A stretch of DNA of 57,186 nucleotides. Origin: Candidatus Sulfopaludibacter sp. SbA3 (GTDB lineage Bacteria; Acidobacteriota; Terriglobia; Bryobacterales; Bryobacteraceae). A program made the position numbers and the translations under genes. Of the stretch, positions 1-7,826 are shown one piece after another. The notes below the pieces were generated by a model, which did no database searches, was not told where the DNA came from, and worked only from the letters and a program-made list of their open reading frames with translations. The stretch's first letter is position 1. Each line of letters opens with the position of its first letter. The DNA lies in the NCBI GenBank assembly GCA_945893365.1, contig CAMDED010000031.1, positions 1 through 57,186 of the forward strand, in the 5' to 3' direction.

Positions 1-57
1 GAGTTGGTGCAGCAGAGCGGCTTTTTGGGCTTCCAACTGAGGCAAAGAGTCGTTCAT
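1..57 (-). CDS. Unidentified protein, N-terminal fragment cut by the window edge
   Basis: Nineteen codons remain, beginning with ATG at 57 and reading MNDSLPQLEAQKAALLHQL. A good ribosome-binding site (AGGAGG, at 66-71 on the opposite strand) precedes the start. The segment is leucine/glutamine/alanine-rich and would form an amphipathic helix or coiled coil. It resembles the first residues of small DUF6788-like proteins, but 19 residues are too few to assign a family. The gene is read away from the next gene, and the inverted repeat at 73-94 lies in its upstream region. Confidence 0.55.
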   Translation of the reverse strand, partial: MNDSLPQLEAQKAALLHQL

Positions 58-72
58 GGTGGGGCCTCCTCT

Positions 73-94
73 CTTAGCGTATAACAACGCTAAG
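73..94. promoter_or_regulatory. Perfect 8-bp inverted repeat, operator candidate
   Basis: The arms cttagcgt and acgctaag are separated by the six bases ataaca. The repeat lies 15 bases upstream of the truncated minus-strand gene and about 100 bases upstream of the plus-strand gene. No T-run follows, so an operator is more likely than a terminator. Confidence 0.4.
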
Positions 95-192
95 CTTTAC
101 GCCACAAAAAAGAAACCTACCGCCATCGCACTTTGATGTCGCACACCCCTCTGTCCGGCCCGTCCGGGCGGGAGGATGCTACAATTATCTAT

Positions 193-1296
193 ATGTGGCC
201 TTCTCCCGCGGGCACGCGCCGGGCTTTCGTCTTAGGCTTGGCAGCGGCTGGCGTTCATGCGGAGGACCATGGCCGCTCGTTTCCTTCCGAGTGGCGCAAG
301 TTCCCCGACCCGGCGACGGAATTCGAAGTGCTCCGTCTCACCGATCCGGTGCATTCCAGTTACCTTCCCTCAGCCGACTCGCGCCCTTTCTCGCGCCGCG
401 GCAATTTCCTCATATTTTGGAGCGACCGGACCGGCCGGCCTCAAGCCTTCCGTATGGATCTCAAGACCGGCGACTGCCGGCAGGTCACCGACGCCCAATC
501 GCTCGACGGTTCTACCTTGACCCTCGCTCCCGACGAGCGAAGCTTCTGCTTTTTCGACGGCCCGTCTTTCCGGCAAATGAATCTATCGAACCTGAAAGAC
601 CGCGAAATTTACCGCGTTCCCGACGGTTGGCAAAGGTGTCCCGGCCTTTGCGTCGCGGGAGACTACAGCGCACTCTTCGGCGAATTGAAGGACGGCCGCT
701 CGCGTATCCGGCGGATCGGCATGTCGAAGGGCGTCTCCTCAACCGTGCTCGAAGCGCCGTTCGTCTTGTGCCACCCGCTGGCGCGCCCGCGCCGCTCCCA
801 GATTCTTTACCGCCAGGGTGACGAAGCCCTTTGGATAGTCGATTTCAACGGCGGCAACAACCGCAAACTCCGCACGCCGGAGGGCCGGATCGGCCAGGCG
901 CTTTGGTCGCCCGACGGAAAGACGGCGCTCTATCTCCATCTGCCGGAAGATCCGGCCCGGCTCAACGCCATCCGGGAATTCGTTCCGGACGATGGTCTGG
1001 ATAAGATGGTCTCGCCCACCAGCCAGTTTGCCGACTTCGGCCCCAATACCGATGGTTCCGTCTTTGTCGGCGCGAGCCGCAACAAGAACTCTCCGCACAT
1101 CTTGATTCTGCTTCGGGTCACGCGGCGGGAATTGACGTTGTGCGAGCACCGGTCGAGCGACCCCTCAAAGGTGGCGCCGGTGTTCTCACCGGACAGCCAG
1201 AAGATCTACTTTCAGAGCGACAAGCACGGGAAACCCGCGATCTATCGCGTGCAGGTGGAAAAGTTCGTGGAGAAGACGGAAGAAGAAACGGCCTAG
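193..1296 (+). CDS. Secreted TolB/oligogalacturonate-lyase-like beta-propeller protein
   Basis: The 367-residue protein starts with a probable signal sequence (MWPSPAGTRRAFVLGLAAAG, cleavage near VHA). Repeated PD40/WD40-like blades follow, for example LIFWSDRTGRPQAFRMDL, ALWSPDGKTALYL and VFSPDSQKIYFQSDKHGKP. Such propellers occur in TolB and in oligogalacturonate lyases. The catalytic residues of the lyase were not verified, so only the fold is assigned. ATG 193 is preferred over TTG 133 and ATG 136 because the signal sequence begins there and a TACAAT box (180-185) lies just 7 bases upstream, suggesting a leaderless transcript. It converges on the TPR gene, with 3 bases between the two stops. 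Confidence 0.75.
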   Translation: MWPSPAGTRRAFVLGLAAAGVHAEDHGRSFPSEWRKFPDPATEFEVLRLTDPVHSSYLPSADSRPFSRRGNFLIFWSDRTGRPQAFRMDLKTGDCRQVTDAQSLDGSTLTLAPDERSFCFFDGPSFRQMNLSNLKDREIYRVPDGWQRCPGLCVAGDYSALFGELKDGRSRIRRIGMSKGVSSTVLEAPFVLCHPLARPRRSQILYRQGDEALWIVDFNGGNNRKLRTPEGRIGQALWSPDGKTALYLHLPEDPARLNAIREFVPDDGLDKMVSPTSQFADFGPNTDGSVFVGASRNKNSPHILILLRVTRRELTLCEHRSSDPSKVAPVFSPDSQKIYFQSDKHGKPAIYRVQVEKFVEKTEEETA

Positions 1297-1299
1297 CCT

Positions 1300-2103
1300 T
1301 CATTGGCTTCTCAGTTCCCGCGCCTGTTTCAGGAACGGTTCGCCCGCGTCCGGCTTGCCCGATTTGACCAGCGCCGTTCCCAGGGCATGCAGGATGTCCG
1401 CGTCGTCCGGGCGATCGTTCATCGCGCGCTGGTAAGCGACGGCCGCCTCCGGCCACTTCTCCATCGCCGCCAGCGCTTGTCCCAGGAAGAACGCGGCGTC
1501 CACGATCTCAGCCGCGACCTTGGTCAGCTGTTTCTCCCGCTGCTTCAGGGCTTGAGCCAGATGCCTCGCGGCATCGGCGTTCTCGCGCTCGTAGAGCTTC
1601 GACAGTCCGATTTCGAAGGGATCCTTCGACCGCCCGCTCAACCCCCGAATCGCTTTTTCGATCTCCGCCGCATCCAGGCGAAACTCGCTTGCTACCTCGG
1701 TCAGGCGGCCTGAAACGAGCGCTCGCGCCGCCATCGACGCGACCGCCGTTGTGCTTTCGAGGTTCGCCCGTTCGCCCGCCTCCGCCAGAGTGATCGTTGC
1801 GGGCGTGTCGAGGATTCGCACGAGGCCGTTCCACGGTGAGATCATCAGCATTGCGCGCGGAGCTTCGGAAATCCCGAGCTTGACCCAGTCACCCGGTTGC
1901 GTATCCGCGGAGAGTCTGATTTTCGTCTTGCCGCCCTTGCCGGTTGGCGCGCCCGCCGTGAAAGATACGCCCGCAACCGGTTTACCTTTCAGATTGACCG
2001 CGCTAAGGGAGAGCGCGCCCCGCTCCGCGAACAGCGGCAAGCACAGCGCCCAAAGGAAACAGCAGCGCCCGAAAGAGTAACGCCGGAATGTGTAACGCCG
2101 CAT
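1300..2103 (-). CDS. Secreted TPR-repeat protein
   Basis: This 267-residue protein has a basic N-terminus and hydrophobic stretch (about residues 12-26, ending LFAERG), consistent with export. Residues about 30-60 look like a small beta-sandwich of the carboxypeptidase-regulatory type (LSAVNLKGKPVAGVSF). The C-terminal half contains TPR-like helical pairs, with AAFFLGQALAAMEKWPEAA and ADILHALGTALVKSGKPDAG the clearest. TPR arrays bind other proteins; no partner is evident. The start is 3 bases after the stop of the upstream dehydrogenase remnant, so the two may once have been cotranscribed. Confidence 0.7.
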   Translation of the reverse strand: MRRYTFRRYSFGRCCFLWALCLPLFAERGALSLSAVNLKGKPVAGVSFTAGAPTGKGGKTKIRLSADTQPGDWVKLGISEAPRAMLMISPWNGLVRILDTPATITLAEAGERANLESTTAVASMAARALVSGRLTEVASEFRLDAAEIEKAIRGLSGRSKDPFEIGLSKLYERENADAARHLAQALKQREKQLTKVAAEIVDAAFFLGQALAAMEKWPEAAVAYQRAMNDRPDDADILHALGTALVKSGKPDAGEPFLKQARELRSQ

Positions 2104-2106
2104 CGC

Positions 2107-2607
2107 TTAGCTCCGCGGGACGTCCTCGCGCCCCGGTAGATGGGCCGAGACATACCCGGCGTAAATCGCAGGCGTGATATCGATCGCCAGGTCGAGGTCG
2201 CTCCGCGGCGTCCGGCCGTGCCGCGCGCAATCGGCGAAATCGCGCGGATCCTTTGCGTACTCAGGGCTCCAGCCCTCGGCGAACTGTTCGTGCCGCGGGC
2301 TATAGTTATCGATCGCGTTAATGGGGCCGATGCGGCATCGCGTCCGGTGATCGTTCGCGAACACTTTGGAGCGCGTGCGCGCGGTCGCCACGGCGGGGCG
2401 GATCGGCGCGCCACTCCGCGCCAGGACCTCCTTCCTCTTCAGATATGGGGTGGGCCCGGGAGGGAGGCAGTCCTTCGCGTTCAACGACCCGCCGCGGGCG
2501 CCGCCAGGATGCATTCCGAGTGGGACGGAGGCGGATTCGGGGATTTCGCCGGGAGGGAAGCGGCCGGCGAATCCGGTTCCCGCAGTCCCAATTCGCGAAG
2601 GAGTCAT
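2107..2607 (-). pseudogene. Remnant of a Gfo/Idh/MocA-type oxidoreductase, middle missing
   Basis: The 166-codon frame is open, but only its ends look like a protein family. Residues 1-17 (MTPSRIGTAGTGFAGRF) match the start of a Rossmann fold with its glycine motif. Residues about 113-160 (EYAKDPRDFADCARHGRTP, then SDLDLAIDITPAIYAGYVSA) match the C-terminal signature of Gfo/Idh/MocA dehydrogenases. The stretch between them is proline/arginine-rich and lacks the EKP and substrate-binding parts. Intact members have about 330-400 residues. I infer internal deletion and decay. A short unrelated protein is the alternative. Confidence 0.5.
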
Positions 2608-2938
2608 TGTTCCGAAGTTATCACAGCGGGAAGCTGGTTAGCGGCGGGACCGGTGGACGTCGCGCCGCGCCTCGGGTACCAATCGTTCCGGAATCTATCC
2701 AACAAGCTCCGCGCCGGAAAGCCTCGCGCCATGACTGGCTTGGTCGTCCCGCGCGAGAAGGTAATCCGTCCCCCGCTCGCCGCCGGTTGCCAGCGCGAGC
2801 GGCAGTCGCGAACGCTCCTGAATCCCACACTCATCCACCGCCATTACGAAAGCCGCAGAACCGGCATGCGGGACCCGCTCACTGCGTTGGGTAGCAGCGT
2901 AAACATCGACAACAAGTTTTCATCCCTCGGATAAGCAG
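2608..2938. other. Spacer with a degraded minus-strand coding trace
   Basis: No intact gene is supported. On the minus strand an open stretch runs from just after a stop at 2920-2922 to a stop near 2695 and encodes protein-like sequence (for example PHAGSAAFVMAVDECGIQ), but it has no good start and matches no family I recognise. It may belong to the same decayed unit as the dehydrogenase remnant beside it. Confidence 0.3.
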
Positions 2939-3937
2939 CTAGGGCCGGACACCCGCTGTCAGCGCGTCTTCAAAGTCATAGTTCGCCGGCGGCCGCTCGC
3001 CGCGCTCCAGCAGGTACCATTCGTAGGTCTCGCGTAAACCCTGGCCGAAGGGCGTAGGCGCGACGCCCAGAATGCGTTCCGCCTTTCCCATCGCCTCGGT
3101 GAGAGAGGGCATGTCGAAATACACGGCAAAGTACATCGGCTCGCCCATGGGATTGCCGCCCGCCGCTTCGATCCGCGCCCGCTCCACCGGTATCCACCGC
3201 GGTTCCACGCCCGCCGCGCGACCGAGCGCTTCCACCAATTCCACCTGCGTCACCGGGCGATCGTCTCCGATATTGAACGCTTCGCCCACGGCCGCGGGCT
3301 CTTCGATAGCCGCGACGCACGCCCGCACCAGATCCTTCACATAGACGAACTGCATCAGCCGCCGCCCGTCTCCAGGCACGATGACCGGCCGTCCATCGCG
3401 GAACCGGTCCCAGAAAAAAGCTTCCCGGTAAAACGGGTTCTCCGGACCATAAATATACGGCGGACGCAGCGTGACCACGGGCAGTCCGCGATCGCGATAC
3501 AAGCGGAACAGCGCCCGCTCGCTCATGGCTTTGTTGCGGCAGTAGGCATCGCGGAAATCGTTTGGCGCAAGGGGATCGTCTTCACGGCGGTCAAGGCCCT
3601 GCCCGTATGCCGCGACGCTCGACATGAATACGTAACGTCCCACGTCGCCGCAGGCGAGCGCCGTTGCCTCGACCTGCGCCGCCGACGTTCCGCGTTCCCA
3701 ATCGTAGACGTTATCGAAAACGGCGTCGAAGCGGCGGCCGCCGTTTTTCGAAGCCCCGTTGAGCGCCCTGGCTACCGCTTCGCCGTCGTTGCGGTCCGCG
3801 ATCAGGCTCTCCACGCCGTCCGGCAGCGCGCGTGCGCCGCTACGGTGAAGCACCGTCACCGCATGACCGGACTTCAGAAGCTCGGACACTAGCCGGCGTC
3901 CGATAAACAGCGTGCCTCCGATGACCAGGACGTTAAT
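2939..3937 (-). CDS. NAD-dependent epimerase/dehydratase (extended SDR)
   Basis: The product is a nucleotide-sugar-epimerase-like Rossmann protein of about 332 residues. The start is set at ATT 3937. Only then is the NAD-binding motif complete (NVLVIGGTLFIGRRLVSELL), and GGAG lies 7 bases upstream. Starting at the first conventional codon (GTG 3889) would remove the glycine motif. Catalytic YxxxK is visible as YCRNK, followed by LRPPYIYGPENPFYREAFF. The gene begins inside the end of ino1 (5-base overlap), so the two are translationally coupled. A role in inositol or cyclitol metabolism is inferred from that link; the substrate is unknown. Confidence 0.85.
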   Translation of the reverse strand: MNVLVIGGTLFIGRRLVSELLKSGHAVTVLHRSGARALPDGVESLIADRNDGEAVARALNGASKNGGRRFDAVFDNVYDWERGTSAAQVEATALACGDVGRYVFMSSVAAYGQGLDRREDDPLAPNDFRDAYCRNKAMSERALFRLYRDRGLPVVTLRPPYIYGPENPFYREAFFWDRFRDGRPVIVPGDGRRLMQFVYVKDLVRACVAAIEEPAAVGEAFNIGDDRPVTQVELVEALGRAAGVEPRWIPVERARIEAAGGNPMGEPMYFAVYFDMPSLTEAMGKAERILGVAPTPFGQGLRETYEWYLLERGERPPANYDFEDALTAGVRP

Positions 3938-5252
3938 CGTAATACTCCAGACCGAGGTGGGTGATCAAGTCTTCTCCCTGCATCCACCGGAGCGTGTTCT
4001 TAAGCTTCATGAGCTGGATGAAAATATCGTGCTCCGGGTAGAGCCCAGGCGCGGTCATGGGCCCCTTGAAGTAGAACGACAGCCACTCCTGCACGCCCTT
4101 CATGCCCGCCCGCTGCGCGAGATCCATGAACAGCACCAAGTCGAGAGCCAGGGGCGCGGCGAGGATCGAATCGCGGCAAAGGAAGTCGATCTTGATCTGC
4201 ATTGGGTACCCAAGCCACCCGAAGATATCGATGTTGTCCCAGCCTTCCTTGGCGTCGCCGCGCGGCGGGTAATACTCGATCCGCACCTTGTGGTAGATGT
4301 TCTTGTACAGCTCCGGGTAAAGTTCCGGCTGCAGGATCTGCTCGATTGCCGAGAGCTTCGTCACTTCCTTCGACTTGAAAGAGCCCGGCTCGTCGAGGAC
4401 TTCGCCGTCGCGGTTGCCCAGGATATTCGTCGAGAACCATCCCGACAGCCCCAGCATCCGCGCCTTCAGCCCCGGCGCGATCAGCGTCTTCATGAAGGTC
4501 TGGCCGCTCTTGAAATCCTTCCCGGCAATGGGAACCTGCCGCTCGCGGGCCAGCTCCATCATCGCGGGCGTGTCCACCGTCAAGTGCGGCGCTCCGTTCG
4601 CATAGGGCACGCCGGACTTGAGCGCGGCGTAGGCGTACATCTGGCTGGGCGAGATCGACGGGTCGCTCTTCATCAGGCCGCACTCGAAATCTTTCACCGT
4701 CTGGTGGACTGCGGCCGCGCTGTGATGCACTTCGGTCGAACCGCACCAGATCATGGCGAGGCGCGAAGCGCCGCTCGACTCCTTGAAGCTCCGGATGTCC
4801 TCCATCAGCATCTCCGCCTTCTCCATCTTCGAGCCTTTATCCTTCACGTTCGGCCCCGTGATGCGCTTCACGTACTCCTGGTCGAAAACGGCCTTCATCG
4901 GTTTGATGGCGCTGAGCGGCTCTTTCAGTCGATCGAGCATCGGCCTGTCGAGCACGCCGGCGTGGACGGCGGCTTCGTAGCAGTCGTCCTCGAAAATATC
5001 CCAGGTTCCGAACACGAGATCGTTCAGTCCGGCGAGCGGCACAAAGTCCTTGATCTTCGGACTTCTGCCTTCGGTGCGCTTACCGAGCCGAACGGTGCCG
5101 AGCTGCGTGAGCGACCCGACGGGCGCGGCGAGACCGCGCTTGACCGACTCCACGCCGGCGATGAGAGTCGTCGTCACGGCGCCCATCCCGGGCACAAGAA
5201 TTCCGAGTTTGCCCTCGGCGGGCGCGATGGTTGCGTACTCTTTCTGGGACAA
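3933..5252 (-). CDS. ino1: Myo-inositol-1-phosphate synthase
   Basis: This enzyme isomerises glucose 6-phosphate to 1L-myo-inositol 1-phosphate using bound NAD. The 439-residue product has an N-terminal dinucleotide-binding segment (GKLGILVPGMGAVTTTLIAG). The C-terminal half carries conserved family segments: SGWFSTNILGNRDG, GWDNIDIFGWLGYPMQIK, then DFLCRDSILAAPLALDL. The start is TTG at 5252, preceded by AGGAGA at 9 bases. The epimerase gene overlaps its 3' end and the response regulator is divergent. Inositol phosphate could feed inositol lipids or a compatible solute; the sequence does not say which. Confidence 0.9.
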   Translation of the reverse strand: MSQKEYATIAPAEGKLGILVPGMGAVTTTLIAGVESVKRGLAAPVGSLTQLGTVRLGKRTEGRSPKIKDFVPLAGLNDLVFGTWDIFEDDCYEAAVHAGVLDRPMLDRLKEPLSAIKPMKAVFDQEYVKRITGPNVKDKGSKMEKAEMLMEDIRSFKESSGASRLAMIWCGSTEVHHSAAAVHQTVKDFECGLMKSDPSISPSQMYAYAALKSGVPYANGAPHLTVDTPAMMELARERQVPIAGKDFKSGQTFMKTLIAPGLKARMLGLSGWFSTNILGNRDGEVLDEPGSFKSKEVTKLSAIEQILQPELYPELYKNIYHKVRIEYYPPRGDAKEGWDNIDIFGWLGYPMQIKIDFLCRDSILAAPLALDLVLFMDLAQRAGMKGVQEWLSFYFKGPMTAPGLYPEHDIFIQLMKLKNTLRWMQGEDLITHLGLEYYD

Positions 5253-5300
5253 TCTGGGGATCTCCTTTTAAGGCTCTGCCGAATGGGCGGGCAGACTTGT

Positions 5301-5306
5301 TATGAT
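5301..5306 (+). promoter_or_regulatory. Candidate -10 box (TATGAT) for a leaderless mRNA
   Basis: TATGAT ends 9 bases before the ATG of the response regulator, so transcription would begin at or next to the start codon. No Shine-Dalgarno sequence is present. No convincing -35 box is visible. Confidence 0.45.
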
Positions 5307-5315
5307 ATCAACTTC

Positions 5316-6134
5316 ATGCCCGATCGCGCGACGGCTACCCTGACGGCGGTTCTCGTGGACGACGAGCAGTTGGCCCGCGAAGAGTTGACGTACCTCCTGA
5401 GGGAATTCCCGGAAATCGAAATCATCGGCACGGGCCGCAACGGACTCGAAGCGGTGGACCTCATCCTGAAGTTTGAACCCGATCTGGCGTTCCTCGACAT
5501 CCAGATGCCGGGGCTCGACGGCCTGGGCGTGGCGCGCAGGCTGAAGGAGAGCGACGCCGAGCTTCCGCACTTCATTTTCGCGACGGCGTACGACGAGTAC
5601 GCAGTCGAGGCCTTCCGCATTAACGCGATGGACTACCTGCTGAAGCCTGTCGAGAGGGAGCGTCTGGCGGAGACCATCGAGCGTGCGAAGCGGGCGCTAC
5701 AGGAGCGGCAGAAGGCGGGTTCGGCGGCGGCGATGGGCGGGATGATGGACGCCTCGTCCGGTACGGCCGTCGCGCAGCCCGTCCGCTCCGCGCCGCAGCG
5801 GACCAAGCTTCTGGTCCGCAGCCAGAACCGGAATTTCATCGTCGATTCGCAGGACTTGATCTACGCGACCATCGACGATGGCATCATCACTTTGGCGACG
5901 GCGAACCTTGAAGGCCAGTCGAACTACCGCACCATCGAGGAATTGCAGGCGAGCCTCGACGGCGAAACCTTCTGGCGGGTGCACCGGTCGTACCTGGTGA
6001 ACATCAACCGGATCAAGGAAGTGGTGCCGTGGTTCAAGTCGAGCTACCAGCTCCGCATGGACGATAAGAAGCACACCGAGATTCCGGTAAGCCGCATGCA
6101 GACCCGGCGCCTGAGGGACTTGCTGAAGCTGTAG
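5316..6134 (+). CDS. LytTR-family response regulator
   Basis: The 272-residue regulator has a receiver domain (about 9-125) with acidic pocket DDE at 15-17, phospho-acceptor Asp61 in FLDIQMPGLDG, Thr90 and Lys110 (DYLLKP). A linker of about 35 residues leads to a LytTR DNA-binding domain (about 163-272; FWRVHRSYLVNINRIKEV). Family members bind direct repeats upstream of target promoters. No sensor kinase of the LytS type is adjacent. The frame is open upstream through the antisense of ino1, but the receiver domain fixes the start at ATG 5316. TATGAT at 5301-5306 lies 9 bases before it, so the message may be leaderless. Confidence 0.92.
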   Translation: MPDRATATLTAVLVDDEQLAREELTYLLREFPEIEIIGTGRNGLEAVDLILKFEPDLAFLDIQMPGLDGLGVARRLKESDAELPHFIFATAYDEYAVEAFRINAMDYLLKPVERERLAETIERAKRALQERQKAGSAAAMGGMMDASSGTAVAQPVRSAPQRTKLLVRSQNRNFIVDSQDLIYATIDDGIITLATANLEGQSNYRTIEELQASLDGETFWRVHRSYLVNINRIKEVVPWFKSSYQLRMDDKKHTEIPVSRMQTRRLRDLLKL

Positions 6135-6789
6135 TCGCGAGCGGCGGAAACTGCCAAGAGCGGCCTTTTTCCCGACTGCAGCGCCGTCTTTTTTAGGGAC
6201 GTCCCGTGGTCTCCCGCCTCAACAGCTTCGCTTCGCACTTAACTGGCGGTGCGGTGCGCCGCGACAGATGTCGGGATTGAGGAGCCGGCGGTTAGAGCGA
6301 TCCGCAGATCCTACGAACGTGAACCTCGGTCCATCCCTCCGCAGTTCATTCACCGGCTGGGCTGAAGCCGCTGGACTATCGCCGCCGCCGGCTGCCCGAT
6401 CAAAACGCCTCCCGCGCATCAGGAAGCCCACTGGTAGCGCCGACGAGGCCTGTGCCATGAGGATGGTCTCTTATCCTCCCCTGGTTCGAGGGCCCATTTC
6501 CGCGATGTAGCCGGATCCTGGGCCCTGGCGTCGTTCACCTCCGGCGCCGACACCAGTGGATTTGCGTATGACGGTCCCGGTCCCATTCCCTTGCCTTCAG
6601 CCGCCGTATCCGGTCTCCGTCGACATCTCAGGTCCTCGAACTGCCTCTGCCGAACCCCAAGATGCCAATTCGAACGTTCCCCGCCCTCCACTCAACCGGC
6701 AAACCCCATGAAAGCAGTTGGATCTCCACTGCTTCGACAACACGGAGCGAAATCACTGAGAACATTGAGTAAAGAATAAGACTAAATCA
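6135..6789. other. Long intergenic region without a recognisable gene
   Basis: About 650 bases between the response regulator and the peptidase. Short open frames on both strands are arginine/proline-rich and lack convincing starts or motifs. Two T-runs near 6166-6170 and 6190-6195 follow GC-rich sequence but no clear hairpin. Decayed coding sequence is possible; nothing specific is visible. Confidence 0.5.
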
Positions 6790-6818
6790 TTGACACCAAA
6801 CCGGGAGAGTGATATAGT
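6790..6818 (+). promoter_or_regulatory. Sigma70-type promoter of the M23 peptidase gene
   Basis: A perfect TTGACA (6790-6795) and TATAGT (6813-6818) are separated by exactly 17 bases. This is the best canonical promoter I found in the window. Transcription would begin near 6825, about 25 bases before GTG 6849 and about 80 bases before the alternative TTG 6903. Confidence 0.75.
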
Positions 6819-6848
6819 TCCGGATTAAGCAGTTTTAGCGCTTGCCCT

Positions 6849-7784
6849 GTGGAGGACGCGCTTTCAATAGGCGCAACCCCGAGTCGACTCTACGAGGAGA
6901 ACTTGAAGCAAAACTACTTTATCGTCGTCCTGGCACATTCGCTGCACGGCCGGCTCCGGCGAATTCACATCCCGCACCAGTTCATCTACGCCGTTCTGGC
7001 GCTTGCCGTTTTGGGTTCCTTTTCCGTCGCCGGTTTCCTATCCAGCTACGCGCGCATGGCATGGAAGGTGGCGAACTACAACGCGCTCCGGCAGGAGGCC
7101 GACGGCCTTCGGCAACGCTATCAGAATCTTCAGAAAGTGGTCAATCAGACCAACGAACAACTCGCGACTCTTCAGTTGTTCGCAAATGAGGTATCGGTTG
7201 CCTACAGGATGACGCAAAAGCTCGAAGGTCCTCCGGATATTTCGGTCGAAGCCCGTCTGGTTCCGACCATGTCCGAGACCGTCGCCGAGTACAACTACCT
7301 GCGTGCTTCCAACATGTCCCGCTTCCAGCAGCCTTATGCCCGGAGATGGCATACGAACGTGCAGCCGGGCATCTGGCCCGTCAACGGGCGGCTGACCGGC
7401 GCCTATGGCCAGCGCGAGAATCCGTTCAACGGAGAAGGCTCCTATCACACGGGGGTTGACATTTCGGCCCCTACCGGCACCATTGTCCGGGCCACTGCCG
7501 ATGGCGTCGTGGCGCACGCAAGGCAGAGTGGCGCCTATGGACGGCTGGTGGTCGTCGAGCACGGCCGGATGCAGACTTGGTATGCGCACCTATCGAGAAT
7601 GAACGTCATGGAAGGGCAGGAAATCCGGAGGGGCGAAATTCTGGGCTCGGTAGGCAGCAGCGGCCGGGTGACGGCTCCGCACCTGCATTACGAAGTCCGC
7701 GTCGGCAAGGCGCCGGTCAATCCATACCGGTTTCTGGCAAAGGCCGGAGTGAGTCAGATGCCGAAGGTGGATCTTCCGTTCTAA
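6849..7784 (+). CDS. M23-family peptidoglycan endopeptidase, membrane anchored
   Basis: Likely a cell-wall hydrolase, or an M23 scaffold, facing the periplasm. Numbered from GTG 6849, one transmembrane helix spans about residues 45-66, a coiled coil follows (about 78-115), and the M23/LytM domain covers about 175-300. Zinc ligands are visible as His200 and Asp204 (HTGVD) and His280 in HLHYE, with His247 in YAHLS likely catalytic. TTG 6903 is an alternative start, with AGGAG only 3 bases upstream. Starting there gives an N-terminus (LKQNYFIVVLAHS) closer to that usual for the family. The strong promoter at 6790-6818 drives it, probably together with the DUF3500 gene. Confidence 0.85.
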   Translation: MEDALSIGATPSRLYEENLKQNYFIVVLAHSLHGRLRRIHIPHQFIYAVLALAVLGSFSVAGFLSSYARMAWKVANYNALRQEADGLRQRYQNLQKVVNQTNEQLATLQLFANEVSVAYRMTQKLEGPPDISVEARLVPTMSETVAEYNYLRASNMSRFQQPYARRWHTNVQPGIWPVNGRLTGAYGQRENPFNGEGSYHTGVDISAPTGTIVRATADGVVAHARQSGAYGRLVVVEHGRMQTWYAHLSRMNVMEGQEIRRGEILGSVGSSGRVTAPHLHYEVRVGKAPVNPYRFLAKAGVSQMPKVDLPF

Positions 7785-7826
7785 CGATTTGAAATGCGGC
7801 TTGGTTGCCGCGAAAGGAGTTGTTTC

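Noticed and set aside
3912-5315. Upstream extension of the response regulator frame, giving a 740-residue open frame
   Set aside because: This part is exactly antisense to ino1 and has no domain features; the receiver domain begins at the ATG at 5316.
6135-6789. Small open frames in the spacer before the M23 gene, considered as genes
   Set aside because: None has a good start, a ribosome-binding site or family features, and frames on the two strands compete.
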